Program-made: the position numbers and the translations under genes
The notes under the pieces: generated by a model
The model's database searches: none
What the model was told of the DNA's origin: nothing
What the model saw: the letters and a program-made list of their open reading frames with translations, nothing else
Origin: Rubellimicrobium sp.
Lineage (GTDB): Bacteria > Pseudomonadota > Alphaproteobacteria > Rhodobacterales > Rhodobacteraceae
DNA: 64,000 nt
Direction of reading: 5' to 3'
Assembly (NCBI GenBank): GCA_019454835.1
Contig: JACFNP010000011.1
Span: 1 to 64,000, forward strand
Shown here: piece by piece, positions 27,004 to 36,170 of the stretch
Position numbering within the stretch: position 1 is the first letter of the stretch
How the letters are laid out: every line of letters begins with the position of its first letter

Positions 27004-28279
27004 ACCGCAGGGCCTCGACCGGGTTCATGCGCGCGGCGCGGCGCGCCGGGAACAGCGTGATGATCCACGACAGGCCCAGGGCGAGCGCGGTCGATTTCAC
27101 CAGATCGACCAGATGCAGTTCGGCGGGCAGGCGGTAGAGGCCGCGGATCGACGGATCCCAGACCCCGCCGCCCGATACCCAGTTCACCGCCGAAAAGATC
27201 GGGTCGATCCAGACGACGAAGGCCACCCCCAGCACCAGCCCCAGCGCGGTGCCCAAGGTGCCGACCCCGGCGCCGCAGATGAAGAATATCCGCAGGATCG
27301 ACCCCTGCCCCAGCCCCATCGTGCGCAGGATGCCGATGTCGCTGCCCTTGTTCTTCACCAGCATCACCAGCCCCGAGACGATGTTCATCGAGGCGATCAG
27401 CACCAGGATCGACAGGATCACGAACATCACGTTGTCCTCGACCGTCAGCGCCTGCAGGAACGCACCCGAGGAATCGCGCCAGGTCCAGGCCCAGGTGCCG
27501 GGGCCTGCGGCCTGCAACAGGGCGGGGGTGATGGCATCGACCGCGTCGGGATCGGCCAGCATCACCTCGATCTCGTCCACGCTGTCCGCGCGGTTGAAGA
27601 AGCGCTGCGCCTGATCCAGCGGCAGATAGGCGCGGGTGCGGTCGATGTCATAGCGCCCGGCGGTGAACACATAGGCCAGCGGGAAGGTCGAGGCGCGCGG
27701 CGTCACCCCCATCGGCCCGCGCGCGCCCTGCGGCGAGATGATCCGCACCGGATCGCCAAGGCCCACGCCCAGTTCGCGCGCCACGCCCGAACCCAGCGCG
27801 ATGCCCGCGTCGAAACCGGCCAGATCGCCCGTGGCGGTTTCCGGGTCGGCCACACGCGGGATCGCGGCCAGATCGGCGGCGCTTATGCCGTAGACCTCGA
27901 CGAAGGCGTTGCGGTCGAGATGGTTGCCCAGCACCTGCCCGCGCACGATCGGCGCCGCGCGCAGCACGCCGGGGACCGCCGCCAGACGGGCGGCCATGTC
28001 CTCGTAGCCGGGGATCGTACGGTCCACCTGCCCGTTGTCCTGCATGGCGCCCTGCCGGTAGATCGTCACATGGGCGTTGGCACCGAGGATCGTGTCGACG
28101 AATTCGGCGCGAAAGCCCGAGCGCACCGCCAGCGTCGCCACCAGTGCGAACACCGCCAGCGTGACGCCCAGCAGGCTGATCCAGGTCATCACCGAGACCC
28201 CGCCCTCGGCGCGGCGCGCGCGCAGGTAGCGCCAGGCGATGAGGAATTCAAAGGCGGCAAAGGGGCGCGGCTCGCTCAT
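26996..28279 (-). CDS. lipoprotein-releasing ABC transporter permease (LolC/LolE type)
   Basis: 427-residue inner-membrane permease of the LolC/E (MacB-FtsX) family. One membrane helix near 30-53, a large periplasmic domain to about residue 280, then three helices (about 285-310, 335-360, 390-415) including the conserved [24 protein letters not shown] region (parts: [21 protein letters not shown]). ATG at 28279 begins [12 protein letters not shown]; the longer upstream frame passes through a palindromic repeat. Only one permease gene is present, so the transporter is probably a homodimer (LolF-like) as reported for some bacteria with a single permease. Confidence 0.9.
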   Translation of the reverse strand: MSEPRPFAAFEFLIAWRYLRARRAEGGVSVMTWISLLGVTLAVFALVATLAVRSGFRAEFVDTILGANAHVTIYRQGAMQDNGQVDRTIPGYEDMAARLAAVPGVLRAAPIVRGQVLGNHLDRNAFVEVYGISAADLAAIPRVADPETATGDLAGFDAGIALGSGVARELGVGLGDPVRIISPQGARGPMGVTPRASTFPLAYVFTAGRYDIDRTRAYLPLDQAQRFFNRADSVDEIEVMLADPDAVDAITPALLQAAGPGTWAWTWRDSSGAFLQALTVEDNVMFVILSILVLIASMNIVSGLVMLVKNKGSDIGILRTMGLGQGSILRIFFICGAGVGTLGTALGLVLGVAFVVWIDPIFSAVNWVSGGGVWDPSIRGLYRLPAELHLVDLVKSTALALGLSWIITLFPARRAARMNPVEALRYE

Positions 28280-28342
28280 GCGCAGGGTGGTAGCGGCTTG
28301 CGACGGGTTGCGCCAGTCGGGAAACGGGCCGCCTCTCGCCCC

Positions 28343-28432
28343 CGTCATTGCGAGGAGGCGCAAGCCGACGCGGCAACCTCGATGTTACGTGTGAGCGGTC
28401 GGGGTTGCTTCGCCCTTCGCCTCGCAATGACG
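28343..28432 (-). repeat. palindromic repeat copy 9 (type A)
   Basis: 90 bp in inverted orientation, between the divergent lolC-type permease and HAD genes: arms CGTCATTGCGAGG / CCTCGCAATGACG, inner GCAACCTCGA / GGGGTTGC. It forms inverted-orientation flanks of the HAD gene together with copy 10. Confidence 0.93.
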
Positions 28433-28495
28433 CCCGCGCCCTTGCCCCCGCCGCGCCGATGGATCATTCCCGGCGTGGCACGAAGGAGACCGGAC

Positions 28496-29227
28496 ATGAA
28501 GCTCACCGATTTCAAGGCGCTGACCTTCGACTGCTATGGCACGCTGATCGACTGGGAATCCGGCATGATCGCCGGGCTGGCGCCGCTGACCTCGCGGGTT
28601 GCCGCGCAGCGGGGGCGCGAACTGGCGCGTGATGATATCCTGCAGGCCCATGCCCGCCACGAATCCGCCCAGCAGCGCCAGACGCCGACGCGGCGCTATC
28701 GTGACCTGTTGCCGGTGGTCTATCGCCGCCTCGCCGAGGAATGGGGCGTTTCGGTCACCTGGGACGAATGCCGCGCCTATGGCGAGTCCGTGAAACACTG
28801 GCCCGCCTTCCCCGATTCAGCCGATGCCCTGCGCTATCTGAAGCAGCACTACCGGCTGGTGATCCTGTCCAACGTCGACAACGAGAGCTTTGCCGCCAGC
28901 AATGCGAAGCTGGGCGTCGCGTTCGACGCCGTCTATACCGCCGAGGATTGCGGCGCCTACAAGCCCGCGCCCGGCAATTTCGACTACATGCTGACCCATC
29001 TGGCGACCCTGGGCATCGCCAAGGGAGACATCCTGCACACCGCCGAAAGCATGTTCCACGACCACGTCCCCGCCCGCGCCATCGGCCTCGCGTCCTGCTG
29101 GATCTACCGCCGCCACGCACAAAAGGGCTTTGGCGCCACCATGAACCCCGGCGACCTGCCCCCGGTGGATTTCAGGTTCGACAGCATGGCCGATCTGGTG
29201 AAGGCGCATCGGGCGGAGGTGGGGTGA
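28496..29227 (+). CDS. haloacid dehalogenase-like hydrolase (type II HAD)
   Basis: 243-residue HAD-superfamily protein related to type II (S)-2-haloacid dehalogenases. Nucleophile Asp12 in TFDCYGTLID, motif II Ser125-Asn126 in ILSNVDN, motif III Lys156 in AYKPAPG, and the motif IV region around ESMFHDH. ATG at 28496 is preceded by AAGGAG with 8 nt spacing. The natural substrate cannot be read from sequence. It lies on the opposite strand between proS and the lol genes and is bracketed by repeats, suggesting it was inserted or inverted there. Confidence 0.87.
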   Translation: MKLTDFKALTFDCYGTLIDWESGMIAGLAPLTSRVAAQRGRELARDDILQAHARHESAQQRQTPTRRYRDLLPVVYRRLAEEWGVSVTWDECRAYGESVKHWPAFPDSADALRYLKQHYRLVILSNVDNESFAASNAKLGVAFDAVYTAEDCGAYKPAPGNFDYMLTHLATLGIAKGDILHTAESMFHDHVPARAIGLASCWIYRRHAQKGFGATMNPGDLPPVDFRFDSMADLVKAHRAEVG

Positions 29228-29236
29228 GGCGGCGTT

Positions 29237-29324
29237 CGTCATTGCGAGGCGAAGCCGAAGCAACCCCGACCGCCCATGCACGACATCGGGGTTGCTTCGT
29301 CGGCTGCGCCGCCTCGCAATGACG
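29237..29324 (+). repeat. palindromic repeat copy 10 (type A)
   Basis: 88 bp, standard arms and inner stem, loop ccgcccatgcacgaca. It starts 9 bp after the HAD stop codon. First unit of the triplication. Confidence 0.95.
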
Positions 29325-29390
29325 GGGGGCGGGGTCGGGGCGGCGTGACCGCCCCCTCACACCCCCGCAAACGCCACCGCCCGCGAATCC

Positions 29391-29479
29391 CGTCACCCGC
29401 GCGCCGCAGCCGAAGCAACCCCGACCCCTCGCACACGACATCGGGGTTGCTTCGTCGGCTGCGCCTCCTCGCAATGACG
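29391..29479 (+). repeat. palindromic repeat copy 11 (type A, variant left arm)
   Basis: 89 bp; the left arm reads CGTCACCCGCGCG instead of CGTCATTGCGAGG, so the outer stem is weakened, while the inner stem and right arm are intact. Second unit of the triplication. Confidence 0.9.
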
Positions 29480-29546
29480 GGGGCGGGGGGTCAGGGCGCA
29501 GGATAACCCCCCTCACACCCCCGTAAACACCGCCGCCTGCATCTTC

Positions 29547-29634
29547 CGTCATTGCGAGGCGAAGCCGAAGCAACCCCGACCGCTCATGCACGACATCGGG
29601 GTTGCCGCGTCGGCTTCGCCTCCTCGCAATGACG
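29547..29634 (+). repeat. palindromic repeat copy 12 (type A)
   Basis: 88 bp, standard arms and stem, loop ccgctcatgcacgaca; third unit of the triplication, 29 bp beyond the proS stop. Confidence 0.95.
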
Positions 29635-29663
29635 GAGGCGGGGTCGGGGCGGCATGACCCCCC

Positions 29664-31004
29664 TCACACCCCCGCGAACACCGCCGCGACCCGATCCACC
29701 GCTGCCGCGACGGTCAGTTCCTCGCTCTCGCCGCTGCGCCGCGAGGTCAGTTCCACGACCCCGCGCGCGACGCCCCTCGGGCCGACGGTCAGCCGCCAGG
29801 GCAGGCCGATCAGGTCCATCGTGGCGAATTTCGCGCCCGCGCGTTCCCCGGTGTCGTCGTAAAGCGGCTCCAGCCCGCGCGCCGTCAGCGCGGCATAGAG
29901 TTCCTCGCAGGCCGCGTCGGTGGCCGTGTCGCCCTGCTTGAGGTTCACGATCCCCACCGGGAACGGGGTCACGCCCTCGGGCCAGATGATGCCGCGATCA
30001 TCGTGGCTGGCCTCGATGATCGCGCCCGCCAGCCGCGAGACGCCGATGCCGTGGCTGCCCATGTGGACCGGCACCCGTTCGCCCGCCTCGTTGGTGACAT
30101 ATGCGCCCATCGGTTCGGAGTATTTGGTGGCGAAGTAGAAGATCTGCCCGACCTCGATGCCGCGCGCGACGCGGCGGTGGTCTGCGGGCACCTGCGCCGC
30201 GAAGATGCCCTCGTCGTGGGTCTCGTCGGTGCGGGCGTAGAGGGTGGTGAATTCCTCGCAGACGGCGGCGACCTGCGCGCGGTCGTCGTAGTCGATCTCG
30301 CGCGCACCCAGCTTCAGCCCGGCCACGCGGTCGTCGTAGAAGACCTCGCTCTCGCCGGTCTCGGCCAGCACCAGGAATTCGTGCGTGTTGTCGCCGCCGA
30401 TCGGACCGGATGCCGCGCGCATCGGGATCGCGGTCAGGCCCATGCGTTCGTAGGTGCGCAGGTAGCTGACCATATGGCGGTTGTACGCATGCAGCGCCGC
30501 GTCGCGGTCCACGTCGAAATTGTAGCCGTCCTTCATCAGGAACTCGCGCCCCCGCATGACGCCGAAACGCGGGCGCATCTCGTCGCGGAACTTCCACTGG
30601 ATGTGATAGAGCGTCAGCGGCAGTTGCCGGTAGCTGGTGACATGGGCGCGGAAGATGTCGGTGATCATCTCCTCGTTCGTCGGGCCATACAGCATGTCGC
30701 GGTCCTGCCGGTCGCGGATGCGCAGCATTTCCGGGCCGTAGGCATCATAGCGCCCCGATTCGCGCCACAGGTCGGCGGGTTGCAGCGTCGGCATGAGCAG
30801 CGGGATATGGCCCGCGCGCTGCTGTTCCTCGTGGACGATGCGCTCGATGTTGCGCAGCACGCGCAGGCCCAGCGGCAGCCAGGAATAGATGCCCGCCGCC
30901 TGCTGGCGGATCATCCCCGCCCGCAGCATGAGCCGGTGCGAGACGATCTGCGCCTCGGCGGGGTTTTCCTTGAGCACGGGCAGGAAATAGCGGGACAGGC
31001 GCAT
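29664..31004 (-). CDS. proS: prolyl-tRNA synthetase, short alphaproteobacterial form
   Basis: Class II aminoacyl-tRNA synthetase charging tRNA-Pro. 446 residues, about 125 shorter than the E. coli enzyme because the editing (INS) domain between motifs 2 and 3 is absent, as is usual in alphaproteobacteria. Visible are GIYSWLPLG near the start, motif 2 [21 protein letters not shown] in part ([12 protein letters not shown]), motif 3 [10 protein letters not shown], and a C-terminal anticodon-binding domain. ATG at 31004. From memory of other Rhodobacterales, proS commonly leads directly into the lol permease; here the HAD gene and repeats intervene. Its last codons are duplicated downstream. Confidence 0.96.
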   Translation of the reverse strand: MRLSRYFLPVLKENPAEAQIVSHRLMLRAGMIRQQAAGIYSWLPLGLRVLRNIERIVHEEQQRAGHIPLLMPTLQPADLWRESGRYDAYGPEMLRIRDRQDRDMLYGPTNEEMITDIFRAHVTSYRQLPLTLYHIQWKFRDEMRPRFGVMRGREFLMKDGYNFDVDRDAALHAYNRHMVSYLRTYERMGLTAIPMRAASGPIGGDNTHEFLVLAETGESEVFYDDRVAGLKLGAREIDYDDRAQVAAVCEEFTTLYARTDETHDEGIFAAQVPADHRRVARGIEVGQIFYFATKYSEPMGAYVTNEAGERVPVHMGSHGIGVSRLAGAIIEASHDDRGIIWPEGVTPFPVGIVNLKQGDTATDAACEELYAALTARGLEPLYDDTGERAGAKFATMDLIGLPWRLTVGPRGVARGVVELTSRRSGESEELTVAAAVDRVAAVFAGV

Positions 31005-31088
31005 GGGAACCCCTGGGGTTGACGGTTGCCGAGGGGTTTAGGTCATGGGGCAACGCGCGGCAAGCAGGGCAATCGCGCCCGTCGGCCC

Positions 31089-31178
31089 CGTCATTGCGAG
31101 GAGGCGAAGCCGACGCGGCAATCCATGGGGCCGGGTGCTGCGCCCGGCATGGATTGCTTCACTTCGTTCGCAATGACG
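31089..31178 (+). repeat. palindromic repeat copy 13 (type B)
   Basis: 90 bp; outer arms CGTCATTGCGAGG / TTCGCAATGACG, inner stem GCAATCCATG / CATGGATTGC with a GC-rich loop that itself pairs (gggccgggtgctgcgcccggc). Upstream of proS; followed after 9 nt by copy 14. Confidence 0.92.
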
Positions 31179-31187
31179 AACCACCCC

Positions 31188-31275
31188 CGTCATTGCGAGG
31201 AGCCGCAGGCGACGAAGCAACCCCGATGTCGTGTGCGAGCGGTCGGGGTTGCTTCGGCTTCGCCTCGCAATGACG
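31188..31275 (-). repeat. palindromic repeat copy 14 (type A)
   Basis: 88 bp, inverted orientation, standard arms and inner stem. It ends 6 bp before the uvrC stop codon position, so it lies at the 3' end of the uvrC transcript. Confidence 0.94.
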
Positions 31276-31281
31276 GCCCCC

Positions 31282-33141
31282 TCACCCCTTGTCGTGAAAA
31301 AAGGCGTAGATCGTCTCGGCCATGCCCTCGGAAATACCCGCCACCGCGCGCAGGTCGGCCAGGTTCGCGCGGCTCACCGCCTTGGCCGAGCCGAAATGCG
31401 CCAGCAGCGCCCGCTTGCGGGTCGGCCCGACGCCCGCGATCTCGTCCAGAGGGGTCGCGCCCACCGCCTTGGCGCGCCTTGCGCGGTGAGTGCCGATGGC
31501 GAAGCGGTGCACCTCGTCGCGCAGGCGCTGGATGAAATAGAGCACCGGGTCGTTATGCGCGAGCGCCTTCACCGGCTTGCCCACGCGGTGGAATTCCTCC
31601 TTGCCCTGATCGCGGTCGATCCCCTTGGCGACACCGATGACCGGCAGGTCCTCGACCCCCAGATCGGCGAGGATGCGATCCACGGCGGCGATCTGCCCGG
31701 CGCCGCCGTCGATCAGCAGCAGATCAGGCCACTGGGGCGACTGGCGGCCGGGGTCGTCCTTCAGGAGCCGGGTGAAGCGGCGGGTCATCACCTCTTCCAT
31801 CATGGCGAAGTCGTCGCCGGGGGTGAAGCCTTCGCCACGGATGTTGAACTTGCGATACTGGCTTTTCTCGAATCCGTCCGGCCCCGCGACGATGAAGGCG
31901 CCGACCGCATCGGTCCCCATGATATGCGAGTTGTCGTAAACCTCGATCCGCTGCGGCGGGCCGTCCAGATCGAAGGTCTCGGCCAGCCCGTCCAGCAACC
32001 GCGCCTGCGTGGCGCTTTCGGACATGCGCCGCGCCAGGCTTTCGCGGGCGTTGCGCAAGGCACCCTCGACCAGCTCGGCCTTTTCGCCGCGCTGCGGCAC
32101 GGTGATCATCACCCTGTGGCCGCGCTTTTGCGTCAGCGCCTCGGCCATCAGGTCGGGATCGTCCAGCCCGCAGGACAGCAGCACAACGGGGGGCGGTTCG
32201 CGCTGGTCGTAGAACTGGCCGACGAAAGCCTGCATCACCTCGCCCGCCTCGGCATCGGGCGCGAGGCGCGGATAATAGTCGTGATTGCCCCAGTTCTGGT
32301 GCGCGCGGATGAAGAACACCTGCACGCAGGCCTGCCCGTGCTCCATGTGCAGCGCGATCACGTCGCCTTCCGCCACGGTGCGCGGGTTGATGCCCTGCGT
32401 GGTCTGCACCGCCGTCAGCGCGCGAATCCGGTCACGAAGCGCGGCGGCGCGTTCGTATTCCATCGCATCCGACGCCGCCTGCATCTGCCGGGCCAACCCC
32501 TCCTGCAATTCGGTCGACTTGCCGGTCAGGAAGCGTTTCGCATCGGCGACCGAGGCGGCGTAGTCTTCCTCGCTGATGTAACCCACGCAAGGCGCAGAGC
32601 AGCGCTTGATCTGATAGAGCAGGCAGGGCCGGGTGCGGCTGGCGAAAACCGCATCGGTGCAGGTGCGCAGCTTGAACGCCTTCTGCAACTGGCTGATGGT
32701 GCGGTTGACGGCCCCGGCATTGGCGAAGGGGCCGAAGTAGTCGCCCTTTTCCTTGCGCGCGCCGCGGTGCTTTTTCACCATCGGGAACGGGTGGTTGCCG
32801 GTCAGCAGGATGTTGGGGAACGACTTGTCGTCGCGCAAAAGCACGTTGTAGCGCGGCTTCAACTGCTTGATGAGGTTCTGTTCCAGCAGCAGCGCCTCGG
32901 TTTCCGTCCGCGTGGTCAGGAACATCATCGACGCGGTTTCGGAAATCATCCGGGCGATGCGCGGGCTGTGGTCGCCGGGGCGGGCATAGTTCGAGACCCG
33001 CGCGCGCAGGTTGCGCGCCTTGCCGACATACAGCACCCGCGCCTCGGCATCGAGCATCCGGTAGACGCCGGGGCTGGAGTCGAGCTGGCGCAGATAGGCC
33101 TGGATCACTTCGTGGCCGGTGGGTGTGGGGTCGTCGGTCAT
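31282..33141 (-). CDS. uvrC: UvrABC excinuclease subunit C
   Basis: Nuclease subunit of nucleotide excision repair. 619 residues: GIY-YIG domain at the N-terminus (GVYRML ... [17 protein letters not shown]), the cysteine region ([18 protein letters not shown]), a UVR motif, the RNase H-like domain with [18 protein letters not shown] in part (YDNSHIMGT) and [10 protein letters not shown], and a C-terminal HhH pair. ATG at 33141 has GGAGG five bases upstream. The 283 bp upstream contain an AT-rich island. Transcribed towards the repeat pair 13/14. Confidence 0.97.
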   Translation of the reverse strand: MTDDPTPTGHEVIQAYLRQLDSSPGVYRMLDAEARVLYVGKARNLRARVSNYARPGDHSPRIARMISETASMMFLTTRTETEALLLEQNLIKQLKPRYNVLLRDDKSFPNILLTGNHPFPMVKKHRGARKEKGDYFGPFANAGAVNRTISQLQKAFKLRTCTDAVFASRTRPCLLYQIKRCSAPCVGYISEEDYAASVADAKRFLTGKSTELQEGLARQMQAASDAMEYERAAALRDRIRALTAVQTTQGINPRTVAEGDVIALHMEHGQACVQVFFIRAHQNWGNHDYYPRLAPDAEAGEVMQAFVGQFYDQREPPPVVLLSCGLDDPDLMAEALTQKRGHRVMITVPQRGEKAELVEGALRNARESLARRMSESATQARLLDGLAETFDLDGPPQRIEVYDNSHIMGTDAVGAFIVAGPDGFEKSQYRKFNIRGEGFTPGDDFAMMEEVMTRRFTRLLKDDPGRQSPQWPDLLLIDGGAGQIAAVDRILADLGVEDLPVIGVAKGIDRDQGKEEFHRVGKPVKALAHNDPVLYFIQRLRDEVHRFAIGTHRARRAKAVGATPLDEIAGVGPTRKRALLAHFGSAKAVSRANLADLRAVAGISEGMAETIYAFFHDKG

Positions 33142-33296
33142 CGCCGCTGCCTCCGATTCTGTCCAGCCGAGGCATGTCCTGCCCCCGGATGCAAGCCGAT
33201 CCAGCCCGGCCCGCCTGTGGATAACTGCGTGGGCAAAATGGGGGGCGGTGGCGATTTCCCTTGAATCCGGCAGGCTTCAGGGCCGCTCTTGCCAAA

Positions 33297-33393
33297 GTGA
33301 CATTTTTTCAACTCGTTGATTTTCAACGATATAGTCATTAACGCAACGTAAGCGCATGGAATCAAAGTCAATCTCTCACATCCGTGTGAGGGC
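33297..33393. promoter_or_regulatory. AT-rich island with two inverted repeats upstream of uvrC
   Basis: About 95 bp whose left half (cattttttcaactcgttga, then tttcaacgatatagtcatta) is far more AT-rich than its surroundings. It includes CGTTGA-TTT-TCAACG (33314-33328) and CTCACA-tccg-TGTGAG (33375-33390). It is the only AT-rich stretch upstream of uvrC, so a promoter/operator role is plausible; no SOS-type LexA box is recognised and I cannot assign a regulator. Confidence 0.4.
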
Positions 33394-33424
33394 CGCGCCG
33401 CGCGGTGTGTAACTTGGTCGCGGC

Positions 33425-34201
33425 CTATTCGACGCCAAGCACGTCGCGCGTCTGCCAGGCAAGATGCTGGCCGCCGTCCGCCGCGATCATCTGCCCGGTA
33501 ACGGCGCGCGCGTCGATCAGATAGGACAGCGCCGCGCAGATGTCCTCGGGGTTCGAGCCGCGCTCCAGCACCGTCGCCGCGCGCTGGCGGGCAAAGTGGC
33601 TGTCGCTCTGCCGCGCGCCCTGCAAGGTCGGCCCCGGCCCGATGCCGTTGACCCGAACCCGTGGCGCCAGCCCCTGCGCCGCCGTCCGGGTCAGCGTCCA
33701 CAGCGCCGACTTGGCCAGCGTGTAGGTCATGAATTCCGGCGTGAGCTTCCACACCCGCTGGTCGATCATGTTGACGACCAGCGCCTGCGCCACGGGTTCG
33801 CCGCGCGCGTCGGCGACCGGGCCGGGCGCCTGCGCGGCAAAATGCTGGGTCAGGACGAAGGGCGCGCGCAGGTTCGAGCCGATATTGCGGTCCCAGCTTT
33901 CGCGGGAGGCGCTGGCGATATTGTCGTAATCGAACGTCGAGGCGTTGTTGACCAGCAGGGTCAGCGGCCCGCCCAGCACTTTTGCAGCCTGCGCGACCAG
34001 CGGCACCACCTGCGCCTCGTCCAGAAGATCGGCATGCAGCGACTCGGCCCGCCGCCCCAGTTTGCGGATGTCGGCGACGGTGGCGGCGGCCTCGGCGGCG
34101 GAATGGGCGTAATGCACCGCGACATCGTAGCCGCGCCCGGCCAGATGCAGCGCCATCGCCCGCCCCAGCCGCCGCGCGGCGCCGGTGACCAGCGCCCTCA
34201 T
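33425..34201 (-). CDS. folM: SDR-family pteridine reductase-like protein (FolM/PTR1 type)
   Basis: 258-residue short-chain dehydrogenase. The N-terminal motif TGAARRLG fits TGxxxRxG, the signature separating FolM/PTR1 pteridine reductases from ordinary SDRs. The catalytic set is Asp147, Tyr160 and Lys164, with the Asp-to-Tyr spacing (13) seen in PTR1 and Asp in place of the usual Ser. NNAS is at 85-88. Likely role: NADPH reduction of dihydrofolate/dihydromonapterin. ATG at 34201 overlaps the stop of the small zinc-ribbon gene by 4 nt (ATGA). Third gene of the sppA operon. Confidence 0.75.
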   Translation of the reverse strand: MRALVTGAARRLGRAMALHLAGRGYDVAVHYAHSAAEAAATVADIRKLGRRAESLHADLLDEAQVVPLVAQAAKVLGGPLTLLVNNASTFDYDNIASASRESWDRNIGSNLRAPFVLTQHFAAQAPGPVADARGEPVAQALVVNMIDQRVWKLTPEFMTYTLAKSALWTLTRTAAQGLAPRVRVNGIGPGPTLQGARQSDSHFARQRAATVLERGSNPEDICAALSYLIDARAVTGQMIAADGGQHLAWQTRDVLGVE

Positions 34202-34362
34202 CGCCGCACCCGCTTGCATTCGCAGGGGTCTTTGCCGATGCGCGGCCGCCCGCAGTCGGGGCAGAACCGCGCCTCGCGCCGCATCCCCGGCAGGCGCACC
34301 CGGCCAAGGATCGCCAGCACCGAGACGGCGACAAGCAGGAAAAGCGCGGCCTTGATGATCAT
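34198..34362 (-). CDS. 54-residue membrane-anchored zinc-ribbon protein
   Basis: Small gene between sppA and folM. The product begins MIIKAALFLLVAVSVLAILG, a single hydrophobic N-terminal helix, and ends with a compact cysteine cluster: CPDCGRPRIG then CECKRVRR, giving CxxC...CxC, which looks like a minimal zinc ribbon with a basic tail. The start ATG at 34362 is 3 nt after the sppA stop, and the stop overlaps the folM ATG by 4 nt, so the three genes are coupled. This tight packing is the main evidence that it is real. Function unknown; a cytosolic zinc finger tethered to the membrane is the simplest reading. Confidence 0.8.
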   Translation of the reverse strand: MIIKAALFLLVAVSVLAILGRVRLPGMRREARFCPDCGRPRIGKDPCECKRVRR

Positions 34363-34365
34363 CGC

Positions 34366-35160
34366 CTACAGCCCGTAGCGGGCGAACATCGCCCGTTCCT
34401 CGACCGCAGCCAGCGCCTGATCCACCGCCACCGCACCAAAGCGGGCCAGCAGCCCGCGCTTCGGCCCGTAGCGACGCAGGCGCACCTTCGGTCCGTAAAT
34501 TTCCTTCATCTTCGGGACAAGATGCCCGATCCCGTCGGCAAGGCCAAGCGCGACCGCCTGCGCCCCCAGCCAATAGTCGCCGGTGAACAGCGGCGGATCA
34601 TCGACCAGCCTCGCGCCGCGCCGCGCCTGCACCTGGGCGATGAACACCTCGTGCAGCTCGTCAAGAAGGCCGCGCAGCCGCGCCACGTCCTCGTCACGCT
34701 CGGGCAGGAAGGGATCGCGCTGCGATTTCGCCGTGCCGGCGGTATGGACCCGCCGCTCGACCCCGGCGCGGGCAAGCAGGTCGGGAAAGCCGAAACCCGC
34801 GCTGACGACCCCGATCGAGCCGACGATGGACCCCGGATCGACCCAGATCGAATCCGCCGCCGTCGCCAGCCAGTAGCCGCCCGAGGCGGCGACATCCTCG
34901 ACGAAGGCATGGACCGGGAGCTTCTTTTCCCCGGCCAGCCTGCGGATGCGCGCCGCGATGAGCGACGACTGCACCGGCGAGCCGCCCGGCGAATTGATCT
35001 CGAGCGCCACCGCCACCGGCCTGCCCCTTGTGAAGGCCCGGCCGATCAGCGGCGCCAGCGCCGCATCCGACAGGCTGCGCCCGCCGGTGGCGATGCTGCC
35101 CTGCAACCGGACCACGGCAACCACGGGCGGCGAGGGAAGAAAGGGGACAAGACGGCTCAT
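34366..35160 (-). CDS. S49-family signal-peptide peptidase-like protease
   Basis: 264-residue member of peptidase family S49 (SppA/SohB). The Ser-Lys dyad is Ser93 in AASGGYWLA and Lys145 in TAGTAKSQRDPF. Conserved INSPGG lies at 55-60 and GSIGVVS at 114-120. ATG at 35160 gives MSRLVPFLPSPP; an in-frame ATG 12 codons earlier is less convincing. There is no clear N-terminal membrane anchor, and it is the short one-domain type common in alphaproteobacteria. It is the first gene of the sppA / zinc-ribbon / folM operon. Confidence 0.9.
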   Translation of the reverse strand: MSRLVPFLPSPPVVAVVRLQGSIATGGRSLSDAALAPLIGRAFTRGRPVAVALEINSPGGSPVQSSLIAARIRRLAGEKKLPVHAFVEDVAASGGYWLATAADSIWVDPGSIVGSIGVVSAGFGFPDLLARAGVERRVHTAGTAKSQRDPFLPERDEDVARLRGLLDELHEVFIAQVQARRGARLVDDPPLFTGDYWLGAQAVALGLADGIGHLVPKMKEIYGPKVRLRRYGPKRGLLARFGAVAVDQALAAVEERAMFARYGL

Positions 35161-35241
35161 GCCGGTGAACCTATGTGCAGCCCGCAGGCACGACAAGCCG
35201 CACTGTTACGCGGGCGGGGTGATCGGGCGAATTGCATATCC

Positions 35242-35328
35242 CGTCATTGCGAGGAGGCGCAGCCGACGAAGCAACCTCGACGGTTGTGCGCGAGCGGTCG
35301 GGGTTGCTTCACTTCGTTCGCAATGACG
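35242..35328 (-). repeat. palindromic repeat copy 15 (type A)
   Basis: 87 bp in inverted orientation; inner GCAACCTCGA / TCGGGGTTGC; its right arm is the TTCGTTCGCAATGACG variant. 10 nt from copy 16. Confidence 0.93.
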
Positions 35329-35338
35329 GTTGTTACCT

Positions 35339-35418
35339 CGTCATTGCGAGGAGCCGCAGGCGACGCGGCAATCCATCATCCCCGGCATGGATTGCTTCGG
35401 CTTCGCCTCGCAATGACG
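35339..35418 (+). repeat. palindromic repeat copy 16 (type B)
   Basis: 80 bp, inner stem GCAATCCAT / ATGGATTGC with a short catccccggc loop. 61 bp beyond the ybjN stop. Confidence 0.92.
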
Positions 35419-35479
35419 AAATATGGCGCGTGCCCGATCACCCCGCGCGCGTGACGGGGCGGAATGCGCCGCGCCCCTC

Positions 35480-35983
35480 TCAGGCGCGGCCCCAGGCTTC
35501 CGAGATCGCCACGCGCATCGCGGCTTCGGCGCTCTCGCCGCCCCAGGTGGCAAGCTGGAAGGCCGGGTAATAGCGCTCGCAGGCGGTGATGGCGGAATGG
35601 ATCATGCGGCCGATCTGGTCCGGCCCGGCCATCTGGTCGCCCGCCAGCAGCAGGCCGTAGCGATAGACCATGAGCTTCTGTTCGTCCCACCAGGTGAAGG
35701 CGCCGGTCCAGCAGTCGTCGTTCACGCGGTTCAGCAGGTCGTGCACCTCGGGCAGGCGATGCGCGGGCGGCTCCATCTCGTAGGTGCAGATGAGGCGCAG
35801 CATCTCGTCGCCCGCCGACCAGGCCAGCGTCAGCGAATAGACCCGCCACGCACCTTCGAGGGCCATGGCGATCTGGTCCTCGGCGATGCGGTCGAAATCC
35901 CAGTCGTTCGACAGCGCCATGTGCTCGGCAAGGTCGATCGGATGGCCGTCGTCACCGGCGCTCGATATGGACGAAAAACCCAT
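35480..35983 (-). CDS. YbjN domain-containing protein
   Basis: 167-residue member of the YbjN family (type III chaperone-like fold; biochemical role unsettled). Identifiable segments are HPIDLAEHMALSNDWDFDR, DQIAMALEGAWRVYSLTLAW (here cited in part), FTWWDEQKLMVYRYGLL and GESAEAAMRVAISEAWG near the end. ATG at 35983 is taken; a GTG at 35992, with GGGAG about 5 nt upstream, would add three residues. It stands alone, flanked on both sides by palindromic repeats, whereas in relatives I remember it next to proC. Confidence 0.85.
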   Translation of the reverse strand: MGFSSISSAGDDGHPIDLAEHMALSNDWDFDRIAEDQIAMALEGAWRVYSLTLAWSAGDEMLRLICTYEMEPPAHRLPEVHDLLNRVNDDCWTGAFTWWDEQKLMVYRYGLLLAGDQMAGPDQIGRMIHSAITACERYYPAFQLATWGGESAEAAMRVAISEAWGRA

Positions 35984-36170
35984 GGCCCGCACCCTGCTCC
36001 CGGTGAGTGGCGGGGCTGACCCCCACCATTAGCCCGCACACCGACAATCTGCGGTCGCAGCCCCCCGCGACTACTGCATATGGTGGTGGTTCAGAGGGAA
36101 TCTGTAAAGCAGATAGTTGGGGATAAGCTGTAAAAGCTGCGGGGGCGGGCGCTGCACCACCCACAAATCC

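Larger units (their letters stand above)
29228..29663. other. intergenic triplication of repeat plus proS tail
   Basis: 436 bp between the HAD and proS stops. It consists of three degenerate tandem units of about 155 bp: each has a type A repeat (copies 10-12) followed by a linker that matches the proS 3' end (gggtcggggcggc ... ccctcacacccccg ... accgcc). The third linker is the real proS terminus at 29635-29690. No gene. Confidence 0.85.
35161..35479. other. intergenic region with a repeat pair
   Basis: 319 bp between the sppA start and the ybjN stop. It contains copies 15 and 16 separated by 10 nt. The 81 bp next to sppA would hold its promoter; nothing else is recognised. Confidence 0.8.

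Noticed and set aside
33200-33296. Small reading frame (ATGTCACTTTGG...) upstream of uvrC as a leader peptide
   Set aside because: Only eight codons, no ribosome site and far from the uvrC start.
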